A stretch of DNA of 64,000 nt from Mycolicibacterium neoaurum ATCC 25795 (lineage in GTDB: Bacteria > Actinomycetota > Actinomycetes > Mycobacteriales > Mycobacteriaceae), in contig NZ_JMDW01000005.1 in the NCBI RefSeq assembly GCF_000691525.1, positions 334,001-398,000 on the forward strand, in the 5' to 3' direction. A program made the translations under genes and the position numbers. Positions 33,079-41,690 of this stretch are shown here, one piece after another. Numbering within the stretch: the first letter of the stretch is position 1; the number at the start of each line of letters is the position of its first letter. The notes beneath the pieces are model-generated. The model searched no databases and was not told where the DNA came from. It was given only the letters and a program-made list of their open reading frames with translations.

Positions 33079-34281
33079 ATGACCACCACCGACCTCGCGT
33101 TCGACCCGTTTTCTGCGGAGTACTTCGACAACCCCTTCGAGATCTATCGGCGCATGCGTGCCGAAGCTCCCCTGTACTACAGCTCCGAACGCGACTTCTA
33201 TGCCCTCACCCGGCACGAGGACGTCTCCGCAGCCCTGCGGGACCACGACTCGTTCTCGTCGTCGCGGGGATGCGATCTGGCCATGGTGCAGAGTGCGACA
33301 CCGCCACAGAAATCGATCATCTTCATGGATCCACCCGATCACCGGCACATGCGCAGTCTGTTGAACAAGGCGTTCACGCCCCGCGCCGTTCAGGCGCAAC
33401 GGGACACCATCGTCGAGCAGGTCGATCGCCATCTCGGCCGAATCATCTCCGCGGAGTTCGACATCGTCGAGGATTTCTCGGGTCCCTTCCCGGTGGAGGT
33501 CATCACCCGGATGGCCGGCGTCGAACCCGAGTACCGGCAGATGGTGCGGCACTGGATCGACACCAGCCTGTCGAGGGAGCCCGGCCAGTTCAGCACCTCG
33601 GCGGCCGGCGTGCAGGCCATTCTCGATACCGCGACGTACTACTACTCGCTGGTGCAGAAGCGGCGGCAGGTCCCTACCGACGATATGATCAGCCGGTTGA
33701 TCGCTGCCGAGATCCCCCGCGAGGATGGTGACCTGCACAAGCTTGATGACATCGAGATCACCGGTTTTGCAACGCTACTGGGCGGGGCGGGTGCCGAGAC
33801 CGTCACCAAGTTGATCGGCACCGCGATGGTGCTGTTCGCCCGCAATCCCGAACAGTGGCAGAAACTGCTCGACGATCGTGGGTTGGTACCGGCAGCCGTC
33901 GAGGAGTTGCTGCGTTTCGAGGGGCCGGTGCAGTACAACGTGCGCTACACGCTCAAAGATGCGCATGTGCCCAGCGGCACCATCCCCGCAGGAAAGCCGG
34001 TCTTCCTCATCAACGCCGCCGCCAACCGCGACACCGACGCCTTCACCGACGCCGACACGTTCGACATCGAGCGCGACCGCACCGAGGCGCAGAACCTGGG
34101 ACTGGGGTACGGAATCCACAGCTGCCTGGGGGCTGCACTCGCCCGCCTTGAGAGCGTCATCGCCCTGGAGAAGCTCCTCGATTTCATGCCGCGCTACGCA
34201 GTGAAATGGGATGGCCTCAGACGGGTACACATGCAGAATGTGGCCGGGTACTCCCATGTTCCGGTACGGAGACTGCCATGA
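33079..34281 (+). CDS. Cytochrome P450
   Basis: This encodes 400 residues. The heme loop reads LGLGYGIHSCLGAALARLE: the Cys is present, but the Phe that normally starts FGxGxHxC is Leu. The I-helix is LGGAGAETVT and ExxR is EELLR. The ATG is fixed by GAGGAG 8 bases upstream; the open frame before it shadows the dehydrogenase. A bridging mini-ORF and then a ferredoxin follow. Substrate unknown; it belongs to the same plus-strand degradation run. Confidence 0.9.
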   Translation: MTTTDLAFDPFSAEYFDNPFEIYRRMRAEAPLYYSSERDFYALTRHEDVSAALRDHDSFSSSRGCDLAMVQSATPPQKSIIFMDPPDHRHMRSLLNKAFTPRAVQAQRDTIVEQVDRHLGRIISAEFDIVEDFSGPFPVEVITRMAGVEPEYRQMVRHWIDTSLSREPGQFSTSAAGVQAILDTATYYYSLVQKRRQVPTDDMISRLIAAEIPREDGDLHKLDDIEITGFATLLGGAGAETVTKLIGTAMVLFARNPEQWQKLLDDRGLVPAAVEELLRFEGPVQYNVRYTLKDAHVPSGTIPAGKPVFLINAAANRDTDAFTDADTFDIERDRTEAQNLGLGYGIHSCLGAALARLESVIALEKLLDFMPRYAVKWDGLRRVHMQNVAGYSHVPVRRLP

Positions 34282-34346
34282 TCGACCTTGATGGAGCGAA
34301 TCGTCATGCGACGCCGGCCAATCGACCTTACGAAGTCATCGAATGA
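34278..34346 (+). CDS. Bridging mini-ORF, related to RACEV type (copy 3)
   Basis: A 22-codon frame starts on the P450 stop (ATGA) and ends on the ferredoxin start (ATGA). It ends ANRPYEVIE, comparable to GNRACEVTA at 25821-25919, and contains GGAGCGAATCGTCATG, comparable to GCGAACGAATCATG. It has the same length as the copy at 15018-15086. Translation coupling of the P450 with its ferredoxin is the likely effect. Confidence 0.48.
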   Translation: MIDLDGANRHATPANRPYEVIE

Positions 34347-34537
34347 GTCGCGTCGAAGTCGACTTCGGCCTGTGCGAGAGCAACGGTGTCTGCATGGGCA
34401 TCATCCCGGAGGTTTTCGAATTGGATGCCGAGGACCAGCTACACGTGCTCACCGACGAGGTGACAACGCACAACGAGAAGCAGATGCGCGAGTCCGTTCG
34501 ACAGTGCCCCCGGCAGGCGATCACGATCGTCGAGTAG
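34343..34537 (+). CDS. Small ferredoxin
   Basis: This encodes 64 residues. Cluster ligands lie in CESNGVC (Asn at the variable fourth position) and QCPRQAI. It is acidic and about the usual length. It is joined to the P450 through a bridging mini-ORF and is presumably its redox partner. It is the last gene before a MarR-type operator and a new ALDH transcript. Confidence 0.9.
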   Translation: MSRVEVDFGLCESNGVCMGIIPEVFELDAEDQLHVLTDEVTTHNEKQMRESVRQCPRQAITIVE

Positions 34538-34613
34538 GCGGATGCGATTCCCGTTCTTTGGCAGCGGTTTTCACCGGAGGCACTCGGTACACCATCCCTT
34601 AAGCTGAAGTTGA

Positions 34614-34623
34614 CAAGTACTTG
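34614..34623. promoter_or_regulatory. CAAGTACTTG operator before ALDH
   Basis: The palindrome CAAGTACTTG lies 20 bases upstream of the ALDH GTG start, in TTGACAAGTACTTGACGT. The same word occurs twice at 41174-41203 and with one change at 44580. It is probably bound by the MarR protein encoded at 41207-41674. Confidence 0.65.
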
Positions 34624-34643
34624 ACGTAGAGGAGCGCGTCCCC

Positions 34644-36041
34644 GTGGAACATCTGCACCTGGTCTCACCGCACTCCGAAGAGCATCTGGCCGATGTCCCG
34701 ATTTCCACACCCGAACAGATCGACACCGCGGTCTCCGCGGCCCGGGCCGCCGTCGACACCGGAGCGTGGTCGCGGACCTCGCCGGCCGAACGCATCGACG
34801 TGCTGCGCCGGTTCGCCGCACTGTACAAGGCCCGAGGTCCAGAACTGGCCGAACTGATCACCGCCGAGATCGGCGCGCCCATCACCTTCGCCAAGCGTGC
34901 CCAGATCGGCCTGCCGACGATGATGATCGGCGCGTTCTGCGATACCGCGGCAGCCTATGACTGGCAGGAGATCCGACCCGGTTACTACGGCACCGACATC
35001 CACATCCACAGGGAGCCGGTCGGGGTGGTGGCGGCGATCGTGCCGTGGAACATGCCGCAGTTCCTCACCATCGCCAAGGTGGTACCGGCGCTGTTGGCCG
35101 GCTGCGCGGTCATCATCAAACCGGCACCGGAAACGTCCTTGGATGCCGTGCAATTGGGCTCGCTGTTCCGCGAGGCGGGCCTGCCCGACGGCGTGGTGTC
35201 CGTGCTGCCCGGCGACGCCGGCGTAGGTGAGCGACTTGTCGGTCATCCAGGGATCGACAAGGTGTCCTTCACCGGGTCCACGGCGGTGGGCAAGACGGTC
35301 GCCGCGGCGTGCGCGACCAACCTGACCAAGGTCAGCCTGGAACTCGGCGGCAAGTCGGCGGCGATCATCCTCGACGACGCCGACCCGGCGACGGTGGCCG
35401 CCGGAGTGCGGTCGGCCAGCCTGTCCAACAGCGGCCAGATCTGTAATGCGTTGACCCGGATCCTCGTTCCGGCGGACCAGCAGGCGCAGTTCGTCGACGC
35501 GCTGGCGGCCGAGCTGGACGCGATCAAGGTCGGCGATCCCACGCAGAAGGACACCCAGATGGGCCCGCTGGTGAACCGGCGGCAGCAACAGCGGGTACTG
35601 GACTACATCCGTATCGGTCAGGACGAGGGCGCCCGGGTGGTGGTCGGCGGTGACTCGCCACCGGAGGGAATCGACCGCGGCTGGTACGTGCGCCCAACGC
35701 TGTTCGCCGAGGCGCAGAACTCGATGCGGATCGCCCGGGAGGAGATCTTCGGCCCGGTGCTGACGGTCATCGCCTACACCGGTGACGACGAGGCGGTGCG
35801 GTTGTCCAACGACTCGGGGTACGGGCTGGCCGGTTCGGTGTGGACGGCGGATGTCGAACGGGGGCTGGGCATTGCGGCACGGATCGAGACCGGTACGTTC
35901 GGGGTCAACCAGGGCTACACGATGGACCCCTTTGCGCCGTTCGGTGGGGTGAAGGACAGCGGGTACGGCCGCGAACTCGGTCGCGAGGGCCTGGAAGGCT
36001 ATCTGGAGACCAAATCGATCGCCGTTGCGACAGGAGCGTGA
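34644..36041 (+). CDS. Aldehyde dehydrogenase
   Basis: This encodes 465 residues of the ALDH superfamily. PWNMPQFLTIAKVVPALLAG, VSFTGSTAVGK, LELGGKSAAIILDDAD (Glu) and NSGQICNALTR (catalytic Cys near residue 270) are all present. It starts with GTG, with AGAGGAGCG upstream. It is preceded by a CAAGTACTTG operator and followed by a coupled SDR (GTGA overlap possible). It probably oxidises an aldehyde produced by one of the Rieske or P450 oxygenations. Confidence 0.9.
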   Translation: MEHLHLVSPHSEEHLADVPISTPEQIDTAVSAARAAVDTGAWSRTSPAERIDVLRRFAALYKARGPELAELITAEIGAPITFAKRAQIGLPTMMIGAFCDTAAAYDWQEIRPGYYGTDIHIHREPVGVVAAIVPWNMPQFLTIAKVVPALLAGCAVIIKPAPETSLDAVQLGSLFREAGLPDGVVSVLPGDAGVGERLVGHPGIDKVSFTGSTAVGKTVAAACATNLTKVSLELGGKSAAIILDDADPATVAAGVRSASLSNSGQICNALTRILVPADQQAQFVDALAAELDAIKVGDPTQKDTQMGPLVNRRQQQRVLDYIRIGQDEGARVVVGGDSPPEGIDRGWYVRPTLFAEAQNSMRIAREEIFGPVLTVIAYTGDDEAVRLSNDSGYGLAGSVWTADVERGLGIAARIETGTFGVNQGYTMDPFAPFGGVKDSGYGRELGREGLEGYLETKSIAVATGA

Positions 36042-36055
36042 AACAGGTGTCCCCC

Positions 36056-36928
36056 ATGGATTCGGAGATGTTGAACTTCGATGGTCGGGTCGTGGTGGTG
36101 ACCGGTGCGGGCGGTGGCCTGGGTCGCTGCCACGCACTGGAATTCGGCAGGCGCGGAGCGCATGTCGTCGTCAATGATGTGGGCGCGTCCGTCGACGGGA
36201 CCGGTGCATCGACCTCGGCGGCGCAGGCGGTGGTCGACGAGATCACCGCCGCGGGTGGTTCGGCGGTGGCCAACACCGATTCGGTCGCCACCGAGGACGG
36301 CGGCAAGGCCATCATCGGGTCGGCGACCGATGCGTTCGGCCGGGTGGACGTGCTGATCAACAATGCCGGGATCCTGCGGGATGCGGCGTTCAAGAACATG
36401 ACCGCCGAACAGGTGGACGCGGTGCTCGATGTCCATCTGCGCGGAGCGTTCAATGTGACGCGCGCGGCGTGGCCGGTGTTCCGCGAGCAGGACTACGGCC
36501 GGATCGTGATGACGACATCGGGATCGGGGTTGTTCGGGACGTTCGGGCAGTCCAACTACGGCGCGGCCAAGACCGGGCTGGTCGGATTGATGAACGTGCT
36601 GGCAATCGAGGGACAGCGCAACAACATTCGGGTCAACGCCATCTCCCCGATCGCCAAGACCCGGATGACCGAGAACACCATGACCGAGCTGGTGAAGGAT
36701 CTGGCCCCCGAGGATGTCACCCCGGTGGTGGTGTACCTGGCGCACGAGAGTTGTGAGCGCACGGCGAACATCTACCGGGTCGGCGGCAAGCACGTATCGC
36801 GGGTGTTCATCGCCGAGACCGCCGGGGCCGACCTGCAGGCCCAGACCGCCGAGGCATTCGCCGCGAACATCGACGCGATCGACGATGCCGGGTCGTTCAC
36901 GATCCGGGGCGGACCGGCGCGGGCGTAG
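36056..36928 (+). CDS. SDR family 3-hydroxyacyl-CoA dehydrogenase-like protein
   Basis: This encodes 290 residues resembling the dehydrogenase domain of peroxisomal multifunctional enzyme type 2 and mycobacterial Hsd4A: TGAGGGLGRCHALEFGRRGA, VVNDVGASVDGTG, NNAGILRD, SNYGAAK and a C-terminal tail beyond the SDR core. These oxidise (R)-3-hydroxyacyl-CoA or 17-hydroxysteroids. The ATG at 36056 has AGGTG upstream; GTG 36038 overlaps the ALDH stop and would add six residues. It converges on the TauD-like gene 28 bases away. Confidence 0.87.
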   Translation: MDSEMLNFDGRVVVVTGAGGGLGRCHALEFGRRGAHVVVNDVGASVDGTGASTSAAQAVVDEITAAGGSAVANTDSVATEDGGKAIIGSATDAFGRVDVLINNAGILRDAAFKNMTAEQVDAVLDVHLRGAFNVTRAAWPVFREQDYGRIVMTTSGSGLFGTFGQSNYGAAKTGLVGLMNVLAIEGQRNNIRVNAISPIAKTRMTENTMTELVKDLAPEDVTPVVVYLAHESCERTANIYRVGGKHVSRVFIAETAGADLQAQTAEAFAANIDAIDDAGSFTIRGGPARA

Positions 36929-36956
36929 CTCGGGGCGCACCGGGCGTCCGGCAGCC

Positions 36957-37805
36957 CTATTGGATCGGCTCGTTCCCGAGCACGGTGGTGCGCAACATCT
37001 CTCGCGGAGAGTTCGCTTCATAGGGCGCCGCCCGGTGCAGCACACCCTGGTTGTCCCAGATGACGGTGTCCCCCACCGACCACGTGTGGCTGTAAACCTT
37101 GTCCGGCGTCGTCGAATGCTCCAGCAGTTCGGCGAGCAGGCTCCGGCCCTCGTCGAGGTCCATGCCGACGATATGATCCGCCGACGCGCCGAGCACCAGT
37201 GACTTGCGGCCGCTGCGGTGCGTCCAGATCAACGGGTTCTCCTGCGTGGGGCGCGATTTCCAGCGCGCCAGCTGTTCGGGGGTGGGGTCGGGGTACACCC
37301 GGCGCTGCGACGCCTCCAGGGAGTGCACCACCCGCAGCCCGGCGTAGCGCTCCTTGTCCCCCTCGGTCAACGTCTCGTAGGCGGCATAGGAGTTGGCGAA
37401 CTCCGTCTCACCGCCGCGGGCGGCGACCTGCAGCGCCGAGAGCACCGTGGCCTTCTGTGGGCATTCGTCGGGAGCCGAGGGCGTACATCCGTCGATATGC
37501 CAGTCGAAGGTCGCCTTCAGATATTCGGCAGCCTTGTTCTTCGACTTGTCCAGTGTGATCGGGTAGATCCCCGACACCGGGTGGTGCCCGTCGGCGGACC
37601 GGTCGATCTCCCCGAGCCGCTCACAGAATGCCACCTGGGCTTCGGGATTCAGATGCATGTCGTGAAAGACCAGCACCCCGTTGTCCTCCAGCGCCTCCAG
37701 GATCGCCGTCGCCAGTCCGTCATCGGTGGCCAGCCGGTCCGGGTCGACACCGGTGACCTCGGCACCCACCGAGGAGGTGAGCTTGTTGATGGTGAGCACG
37801 CTCAT
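36957..37805 (-). CDS. TauD/TfdA-type Fe(II)/2-oxoglutarate dioxygenase
   Basis: This encodes 282 residues. The facial triad is visible: FDWHIDGCT (His-x-Asp) and the distal His in GVLHRAAPY, followed by the 2-oxoglutarate-binding Arg region REMLRTTVLG. Members hydroxylate sulfonates, aryloxyalkanoates, carnitine-like and other acids. The ATG at 37805 is chosen because the family N-terminus (MSVLTINKLTSSVGAEVTGV) begins there. It is the last gene of the operon that begins with the reductase at 41171, which pairs a 2-oxoglutarate oxygenase with a Rieske system. Confidence 0.87.
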   Translation of the reverse strand: MSVLTINKLTSSVGAEVTGVDPDRLATDDGLATAILEALEDNGVLVFHDMHLNPEAQVAFCERLGEIDRSADGHHPVSGIYPITLDKSKNKAAEYLKATFDWHIDGCTPSAPDECPQKATVLSALQVAARGGETEFANSYAAYETLTEGDKERYAGLRVVHSLEASQRRVYPDPTPEQLARWKSRPTQENPLIWTHRSGRKSLVLGASADHIVGMDLDEGRSLLAELLEHSTTPDKVYSHTWSVGDTVIWDNQGVLHRAAPYEANSPREMLRTTVLGNEPIQ

Positions 37806-37819
37806 GGCGTGTCCTTTCG

Positions 37820-38155
37820 TCAGGGTGCGGGTTCGCCGGTGCGGATCATCACCGCGTCGGCGGCGTCCACAGGCGCGGGTTGGTGCATGATCTCGATCGC
37901 CATCGCGACCATCACCAGTGAATAGATCAGGCGCAGCAGGTTCAGCGCGTCGTCGGGCACATCGTCGAGTGGGTACTTGTCGCAGTACTCGATGGCCTCT
38001 TCCAGTCGCGGGAAGAACGCGTCGTAGAACTCCTGCATCGCGGGCATCGTGCTGGACAGCCTTCGTTCCCAGCGCTCGGTCTCGGTGGCCAGACACCAGG
38101 TGTCGGCGAAGGCCTCCAGCTCGGCGAAGGCGCTCGGTAACCGCTTGGTGCTCAT
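37820..38155 (-). CDS. Small Rieske-partner protein A (unknown family)
   Basis: This encodes 111 residues, soluble and predicted mostly helical. It has paralogues at 42956-43285 and 61942-62271, each directly after a Rieske oxygenase. The shared pattern is FA-x-LE-x-F, W-x-L-x-TE-x-x-R, RL-x-S-x-M-x-x-MQ-x-x-Y, Y-D at the centre, P-x-D, then an IE segment. In this copy the late WKQPR signature is changed to MHQPAPVDAADAV. ATG 38155 overlaps the oxygenase stop (ATGA). It is too small and unlike the usual beta subunit of ring-hydroxylating dioxygenases. Confidence 0.7.
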   Translation of the reverse strand: MSTKRLPSAFAELEAFADTWCLATETERWERRLSSTMPAMQEFYDAFFPRLEEAIEYCDKYPLDDVPDDALNLLRLIYSLVMVAMAIEIMHQPAPVDAADAVMIRTGEPAP

Positions 38156-39393
38156 GGGTTCTGGTACTCCTCGACCCAGTCGACGGCCACCTTGTGAAGA
38201 TGCCGCACCAGGATCTCCTGATCGTTGATCGGGAAGTCGTCGATCACGTCGTACTCCAGCGCGGCCTGGGTGCCGCCCAGCATGCCGGCATCCTGCAGGG
38301 CGAACTCCTTCAACACCACCGCGGCCACTTCGTGCTCTATGCGCTCGCGCACGGTGCGAGCCGGGTGGAAGTAGGTGTACGCCTCGAACCGGTGGGTGTT
38401 GTGCGAGGTCGGCCAGTACCGATACAGCAGGTACCAGCCGCCGTAGATCAGGATCTCCAGATTGGGGAAGATCTGAAAATTGCTGATCCCCCACGGCTCG
38501 ATACCGCCCGGGTTGAGGCCGGCGGGTAGGTCTCCGATATCCGGTGTGCGCCAGGGCCCGACGAGTCCGCTTTGGGTGGCGCGCTCGATGGGGTACATGT
38601 ACTCCGGCGCCAACAACCAGCGCCGGGTGCCGGCGGTGGAGACCAGCCGGTGCGGCCCATCGAGCTGGAAATGCCCACAGGTGAAGCCGGCACTGGGGTT
38701 TCGCACCTCGGCAGGCACCTGCTGGGTGTGCAGCGAGGGCACGTGGTAGTACTCCTGGAAGGCATCGGCGAAGATCTTCCAGTTGCTGTTGTTGTGCGCC
38801 ACCCAGTCGTAGCGTTCGGTGAGCTTGCCGAACGGGTAGTCGTCGAGGCCGGTGATCATCGGTCCGAGGAACTCTCGCAGGGTCTGCCTCGGCCGGACGT
38901 CGAAGTTGATGAAGACGAAGCCCGCCCACACATCGCAGTGCACCTCGAGCAGACCGTAGTCGGCGATGTCGAGATCGAAGTATCGCTCGATATTCGGGAC
39001 GTGGAGCAGCCTCCCGTCCAAGCTGTAGCGCCAGCCGGACTGCGCACACACCAACTCCGGCACCACGCCGGCGCCCTCGACCAGCTTGGCACCACGGTGC
39101 CGGCACACATTGTGGAACGCCCGCACCCGGTCATCATCGCCGCGCACCAGTACCAACGTGGCATTGGCGGCCTCGACCTCCTTGGTGAGATAGCTACCTA
39201 CCGAGGGGATGTCCTCGACCCGGCACAGATTCAGCCAGGCGCGCTTGAACACCGCCTCGCGTTCCAACTCGTAGAATTGCGGTGAGGTCGAGTCGCGGAA
39301 CGAGATCGGACCGGTTCCCAGCTCCGGGTAGTGCTCGGTCCAGGATCCCTCTTCCGGTTTGGGCCATTTGTTTGTCGCTGCACGTGTCGTCAC
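38152..39393 (-). CDS. Rieske oxygenase alpha-type subunit A with altered Rieske site
   Basis: This encodes 413 residues starting with GTG after GGAGGTGTGAT. The Rieske domain has CRHRG (Cys97, His99), but the second motif is CAQSGWRY: Cys116 followed by Ser119 where the paralogues have CKYHAWRY. One His ligand of the [2Fe-2S] cluster is therefore missing. The mononuclear-iron site is intact (NWKIFADAFQEYYHVPSLH, His217/His222, and a late QDAG Asp). The catalytic domain aligns with 43282-44547 and 60603-61949. It may bind a modified cluster, take electrons differently or serve as a structural subunit. Confidence 0.85.
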   Translation of the reverse strand: MTTRAATNKWPKPEEGSWTEHYPELGTGPISFRDSTSPQFYELEREAVFKRAWLNLCRVEDIPSVGSYLTKEVEAANATLVLVRGDDDRVRAFHNVCRHRGAKLVEGAGVVPELVCAQSGWRYSLDGRLLHVPNIERYFDLDIADYGLLEVHCDVWAGFVFINFDVRPRQTLREFLGPMITGLDDYPFGKLTERYDWVAHNNSNWKIFADAFQEYYHVPSLHTQQVPAEVRNPSAGFTCGHFQLDGPHRLVSTAGTRRWLLAPEYMYPIERATQSGLVGPWRTPDIGDLPAGLNPGGIEPWGISNFQIFPNLEILIYGGWYLLYRYWPTSHNTHRFEAYTYFHPARTVRERIEHEVAAVVLKEFALQDAGMLGGTQAALEYDVIDDFPINDQEILVRHLHKVAVDWVEEYQNP

Positions 39394-40133
39394 ATCACAC
39401 CTCCACCGTTGACGCCGAGGGTCTGACCGGTGATGTACCCGGCCTGCTCGGAGCACAGAAACGCCACCGCCGCCGCGATATCGGCCCCGGTTCCCAGCCG
39501 ACCCATCGGGATGTTCGCCGCGATCTCCTCGTTGCTCTTGAGGAATCCGGCCGCCTGGCCCTGATGCTGCATCGGCGTCTCGATGCCCGACGGCGGGATG
39601 TTGTTGACCGTGATACCGCTCGTGGCGTATTCACGGGCCAGCGATTTGGTCAATGTCAGCAGCGCGCCCTTGGAGGCCGCATAGTGGGCGGCGAACGGTG
39701 ATCCGCGTTGCGCACTGGACGATGAGATCATCACGATCCGGCCCCAGCCGGAGGCCACCATGTCCGGGAGCGCCGCCTGACAGCAGTGAAAAGTCCCGGT
39801 CAGGTTCACCGCGATGATCCGGTTCCAGGATTCCAACGAGATCTCCTCGAAGGGCGCGAAGCCGAACAGTCCGGCACTGGTCACCAGAATCTCCACCGGT
39901 CCCAGCTCACTTCGAACCTTGGCGTACGCGTCGTCTACGGCCGTCCGGTCGGAAACGTCACCGGCCACCGCCAGCGCGGTCACCCCGTCGGCCCGTAACT
40001 CCTCGGCGACCCGCTGCGCCGCGGTGGCATTCACGTCGAACACGGCAACCTTGTGCCCCCGCCTGCCCAATTCGTGGCAGGTGGCCTCGCCCATACCGGA
40101 CGCCCCGCCGGTCACCACCGCAACGCGACTCAT
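39390..40133 (-). CDS. SDR family oxidoreductase
   Basis: This encodes 247 residues. TGGASGMGEATCHELGRRGH, SAGLFGF, SSSSAQRG and HYAASKGALL (Tyr/Lys) are present, and the C-terminus GYITGQTLGVNGGGVM matches the SDR at 16768-17469. The stop overlaps the Rieske start (GTGA). In the operon it could act as a dihydrodiol- or hydroxy-product dehydrogenase following oxygenation. Confidence 0.88.
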   Translation of the reverse strand: MSRVAVVTGGASGMGEATCHELGRRGHKVAVFDVNATAAQRVAEELRADGVTALAVAGDVSDRTAVDDAYAKVRSELGPVEILVTSAGLFGFAPFEEISLESWNRIIAVNLTGTFHCCQAALPDMVASGWGRIVMISSSSAQRGSPFAAHYAASKGALLTLTKSLAREYATSGITVNNIPPSGIETPMQHQGQAAGFLKSNEEIAANIPMGRLGTGADIAAAVAFLCSEQAGYITGQTLGVNGGGVM

Positions 40134-40142
40134 CGACCCTCC

Positions 40143-41171
40143 CTACTCGTAGACAAACCGGATCGTGCGACTGGTCGGCAACGCCTGACAGGTGACGACG
40201 AACCCCTCGGCGATCTCGTCGTCATCGAGCGCGTCGTTGTTCAGCAGCCGCGCACTGCCCTCGGTCACCTGCGCGATACACGTTCCGCAGGAACCTGTCT
40301 CGCAGGACGACGGCGCCTTCAGCCCGGCCATCCGCGCGGTCTGCAGCAGGGTGTTACCCGCCCGGTAGCCGACGGTGACGGTCTGCCGGTCGAGTTCGAT
40401 GGTGACCTCTTCGGTGACCGGCACCTCGTCGTCGACCGGCACCGGCGCCGCGCTGAACCGCTCCAGGAACAGCTGATCGGCCGGCACCCCGGCAGACAGC
40501 AAAACCTTCTCGACGGTGTCCATGAACGGCGCCGGGCCGCAGACGTAGTAGTCGGCACCGGCGACATCGTCTGTTGCGCCGAGGAATTCGGTGATGATCT
40601 CGGCGGTCACCACGCCCTGTTCGGCATCGAGGTGATGCTGCAGGACGAACCTGTCCTCGTGTCGATCGGCGAGCCCGGCCAATGCATCGGCGAAGATGAC
40701 CGACTCGGCGGCACGGTTGGCGTAGAGCAGTCGCGCCCGGCCCGCCGCGGCAAGCACCGTCTGGATCAGCGAGTACACCGGCGTGATCCCGCTCCCGCCG
40801 GCGAACGCGATGAGCTCGCGATCGCTGTCGGATCGGACGAACCGGCCCGCCGGCGCAGCGACCTCGATCTGATCTCCCGGGGCCACATGGTCATTGAGCC
40901 AGTTCGACACCACACCGGCACCGTCGCGCTTGACGGTGACACGCAGATCCTGCTGCAGCGCCGGGGATGACGACATCGAATAGCAGCGCCGATATTCCTG
41001 ACCCCCGACGGTGACGCGCAGGGTGAGGAACTGCCCCGCCTGATAGGTGAACCGCCGCTGCTCGGTTTCCGGGATGTCGAGCACCAGCGACAAGGCATCA
41101 CGGGTCTCCCGCACCACCTCTTTGATGCGCAGCGGCGAAAATCCGTCGACGGGGTTCATCCCGCCGAACAT
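40143..41171 (-). CDS. KshB-like ferredoxin reductase (FAD/NAD, plant-type [2Fe-2S])
   Basis: This encodes 342 residues. The FAD domain has RRCYSMSSSP. The NAD domain has FAGGSGITPVYS and VCGPAPFMD. The C-terminal plant-type [2Fe-2S] domain carries CETGSCGTCIAQ plus a late Cys. The length and order match KshB/PaaE-type reductases that feed Rieske oxygenases. It heads the minus-strand operon and could serve all three Rieske proteins, since no other dedicated reductase is seen. ATG 41171 lies next to the operators, so the mRNA may be leaderless; ATG 41159 is the alternative. Confidence 0.9.
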   Translation of the reverse strand: MFGGMNPVDGFSPLRIKEVVRETRDALSLVLDIPETEQRRFTYQAGQFLTLRVTVGGQEYRRCYSMSSSPALQQDLRVTVKRDGAGVVSNWLNDHVAPGDQIEVAAPAGRFVRSDSDRELIAFAGGSGITPVYSLIQTVLAAAGRARLLYANRAAESVIFADALAGLADRHEDRFVLQHHLDAEQGVVTAEIITEFLGATDDVAGADYYVCGPAPFMDTVEKVLLSAGVPADQLFLERFSAAPVPVDDEVPVTEEVTIELDRQTVTVGYRAGNTLLQTARMAGLKAPSSCETGSCGTCIAQVTEGSARLLNNDALDDDEIAEGFVVTCQALPTSRTIRFVYE

Positions 41172-41173
41172 AT

Positions 41174-41203
41174 CAAGTACTTGTCATATATCTCAAGTAC
41201 TTG
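41174..41203. promoter_or_regulatory. Double CAAGTACTTG operator
   Basis: Two identical 10-bp palindromes (41174-41183 and 41194-41203) lie exactly 20 bp apart, about two helical turns. They fill the 35-base space between the reductase start and the 3' end of the MarR gene. This suits two regulator dimers on one DNA face, repressing the reductase operon. Confidence 0.72.
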
Positions 41204-41206
41204 GCA

Positions 41207-41674
41207 TCAATCGATATGATCGGCATACAAGGTGTGCCCGGTGCCCTGCTCGACGACCCGGCTGAGCAGCTCCCGCAGCTGTTCCTGCTCGGCCCGGCTG
41301 AGCACGCCGAATACGGCGTCGTGCGCCTTGACGGCGTCGCTGACCACCGCGGCGGCGATGCTGCGCCCCTCATCGGTGAGAAAGGTCTGCAGGATCCGGC
41401 CGTGCTGCGGATCCTGCTTGCGCTCGACCAGCCCTCGCTTCTCCAGCGCGGTCACCGCGAGCTGCACTCCCTGCGGGCTGATAAGCAGCCGGCGGGCCAG
41501 CTCGGCGGCCGACAGGCCGGGCTGGTTCGCCAGCTGGCGCAGCACGCCTATCTGGGCGGTGCTGACACCATGCGGTTTCACCGAGTCGTTGACCGAGGTG
41601 AGGGAGAAGTAGAAGGCCTGCTTGAGCAGCCAGAGAATGTTGTCGGTCAGTTCAACAGCAATATCGTCGCCCAT
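41207..41674 (-). CDS. MarR family transcriptional regulator
   Basis: This encodes 155 residues starting MGDDIAVELTDNILWLLKQA. The winged helix-turn-helix (LSAAELARRLLISPQGVQLA, then VTALEKRGLVERK) is followed by the wing and dimerisation helices. A longer frame to 41713 overlaps the amidohydrolase stop and is less likely. It is the last gene of the second Rieske operon and lies directly beside the double CAAGTACTTG operator, so it probably represses this locus and responds to the substrate or a CoA ester. Confidence 0.85.
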   Translation of the reverse strand: MGDDIAVELTDNILWLLKQAFYFSLTSVNDSVKPHGVSTAQIGVLRQLANQPGLSAAELARRLLISPQGVQLAVTALEKRGLVERKQDPQHGRILQTFLTDEGRSIAAAVVSDAVKAHDAVFGVLSRAEQEQLRELLSRVVEQGTGHTLYADHID

Positions 41675-41690
41675 CCCAGCCGCCCATCCT

